This document shows, piece after piece, positions 5,528 to 5,749 of a DNA stretch of 5,749 nt. The position numbers and the translations under genes were made by a program. The notes under the pieces are model-generated. The model was not told where the DNA came from, made no database searches, and saw only the letters and a list, made by a program, of their open reading frames with translations. The stretch is from Methylococcaceae bacterium. Lineage in GTDB: Bacteria > Pseudomonadota > Gammaproteobacteria > Methylococcales > Methylomonadaceae. How positions within the stretch are numbered: the first letter of the stretch is position 1; each line of letters begins with the position of its first letter. The DNA lies in NCBI GenBank assembly GCA_947505055.1, contig CANNLO010000317.1:1-5749 (forward strand), written 5' to 3'.

Positions 5528-5749
5528 TTAACCTGCTTTGATGCAACGCTCATCGTCATGCCGAGGATTGTTAACCCAATCACTGACCGGTGTTGCCGTC
5601 ATCTGCGTATAGGCTTGATTATTGAGCAACGCGAAGACCTGATCAGCATCGGCAGTTTTATCTAGCCAATGATGGTAATGATCGGTCGGGATAATGACCG
5701 GCATTCTGTCGTGGATGGGTTTCATCAGTTCAGTAGCCGCAGTCGTAAT
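5528..5749 (-). CDS. SRAP-domain (YedK/HMCES-type) protein, C-terminal part, runs off the window
   Basis: Members of the SRAP family protect abasic sites in single-stranded DNA by forming a covalent thiazolidine link through an N-terminal cysteine. Only the last 73 residues are in the window; the frame is open to the right edge, so the ATG at 5725 is internal and not the start. The visible part has the family signature IHDRMPVIIP, whose histidine is part of the active site, followed by the spaced Trp-Leu-Asp of HHWLD, and ends with the PVSDWVNNPRHDD motif typical of the C-terminus (PVS...VNNPRNDD). The N-terminal catalytic cysteine lies outside the window. The gene converges on the HTH gene, with 35 bases between their stops and no clear terminator. 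It may be a host gene or part of the element. Confidence 0.9.
   Translation of the reverse strand: MTTAATELMKPIHDRMPVIIPTDHYHHWLDKTADADQVFALLNNQAYTQMTATPVSDWVNNPRHDDERCIKAG

Overview
The window looks like an accessory or mobile-element-derived stretch of a moderately AT-rich proteobacterial chromosome. A gammaproteobacterium is the best guess, because the RtcB protein closely resembles the E. coli-type enzyme. The genus cannot be read from the sequence. No rRNA, tRNA or CRISPR array was seen.

Layout. Positions 1-140 hold the end of a probable terminator hairpin and AT-rich leader DNA. Positions 144-383 encode a small, very acidic protein of unknown function, followed by a good rho-independent terminator (430-467). 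Positions 468-743 contain no intact gene, but hold a possible promoter, a 7-bp inverted repeat and a stretch that reads like the decayed C-terminal end of a minus-strand gene. Positions 744-3276 carry a large primase-helicase of the phage/plasmid replication type: an archaeo-eukaryotic-primase-like domain joined to a DUF5906/SF3-like ATPase. Its reading frame is broken near 919-935, so it appears as a 63-residue N-terminal piece and a long downstream piece. Positions 3277-3621 are a very AT-rich non-coding stretch with inverted repeats and three TGGACA repeats, a possible replication origin or regulatory region. A 37-codon ORF with a strong ribosome binding site (3622-3735) precedes an intact rtcB RNA ligase gene (3761-4963). 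The roughly 300 bp after rtcB contain a 106-bp MITE-like inverted-repeat unit (5009-5114) and, just beyond it, a previously hidden degenerate copy of the rtcB active-site segment (about 5157-5225). A small excisionase/AlpA-like DNA-binding gene follows (5271-5492). On the minus strand, the C-terminal end of an SRAP/YedK-type abasic-site repair protein runs off the right edge.

How it fits together. The primase-helicase, the HTH_17 protein, the gene relics and the MITE-like unit suggest decayed integrated mobile DNA. rtcB and the SRAP gene are nucleic-acid repair functions that may be host genes flanking it or cargo. The most useful observations are the frameshift in the primase-helicase, the rtcB tail relic and the inverted-repeat unit. 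I see no convincing evidence of a wholly new multi-gene system.
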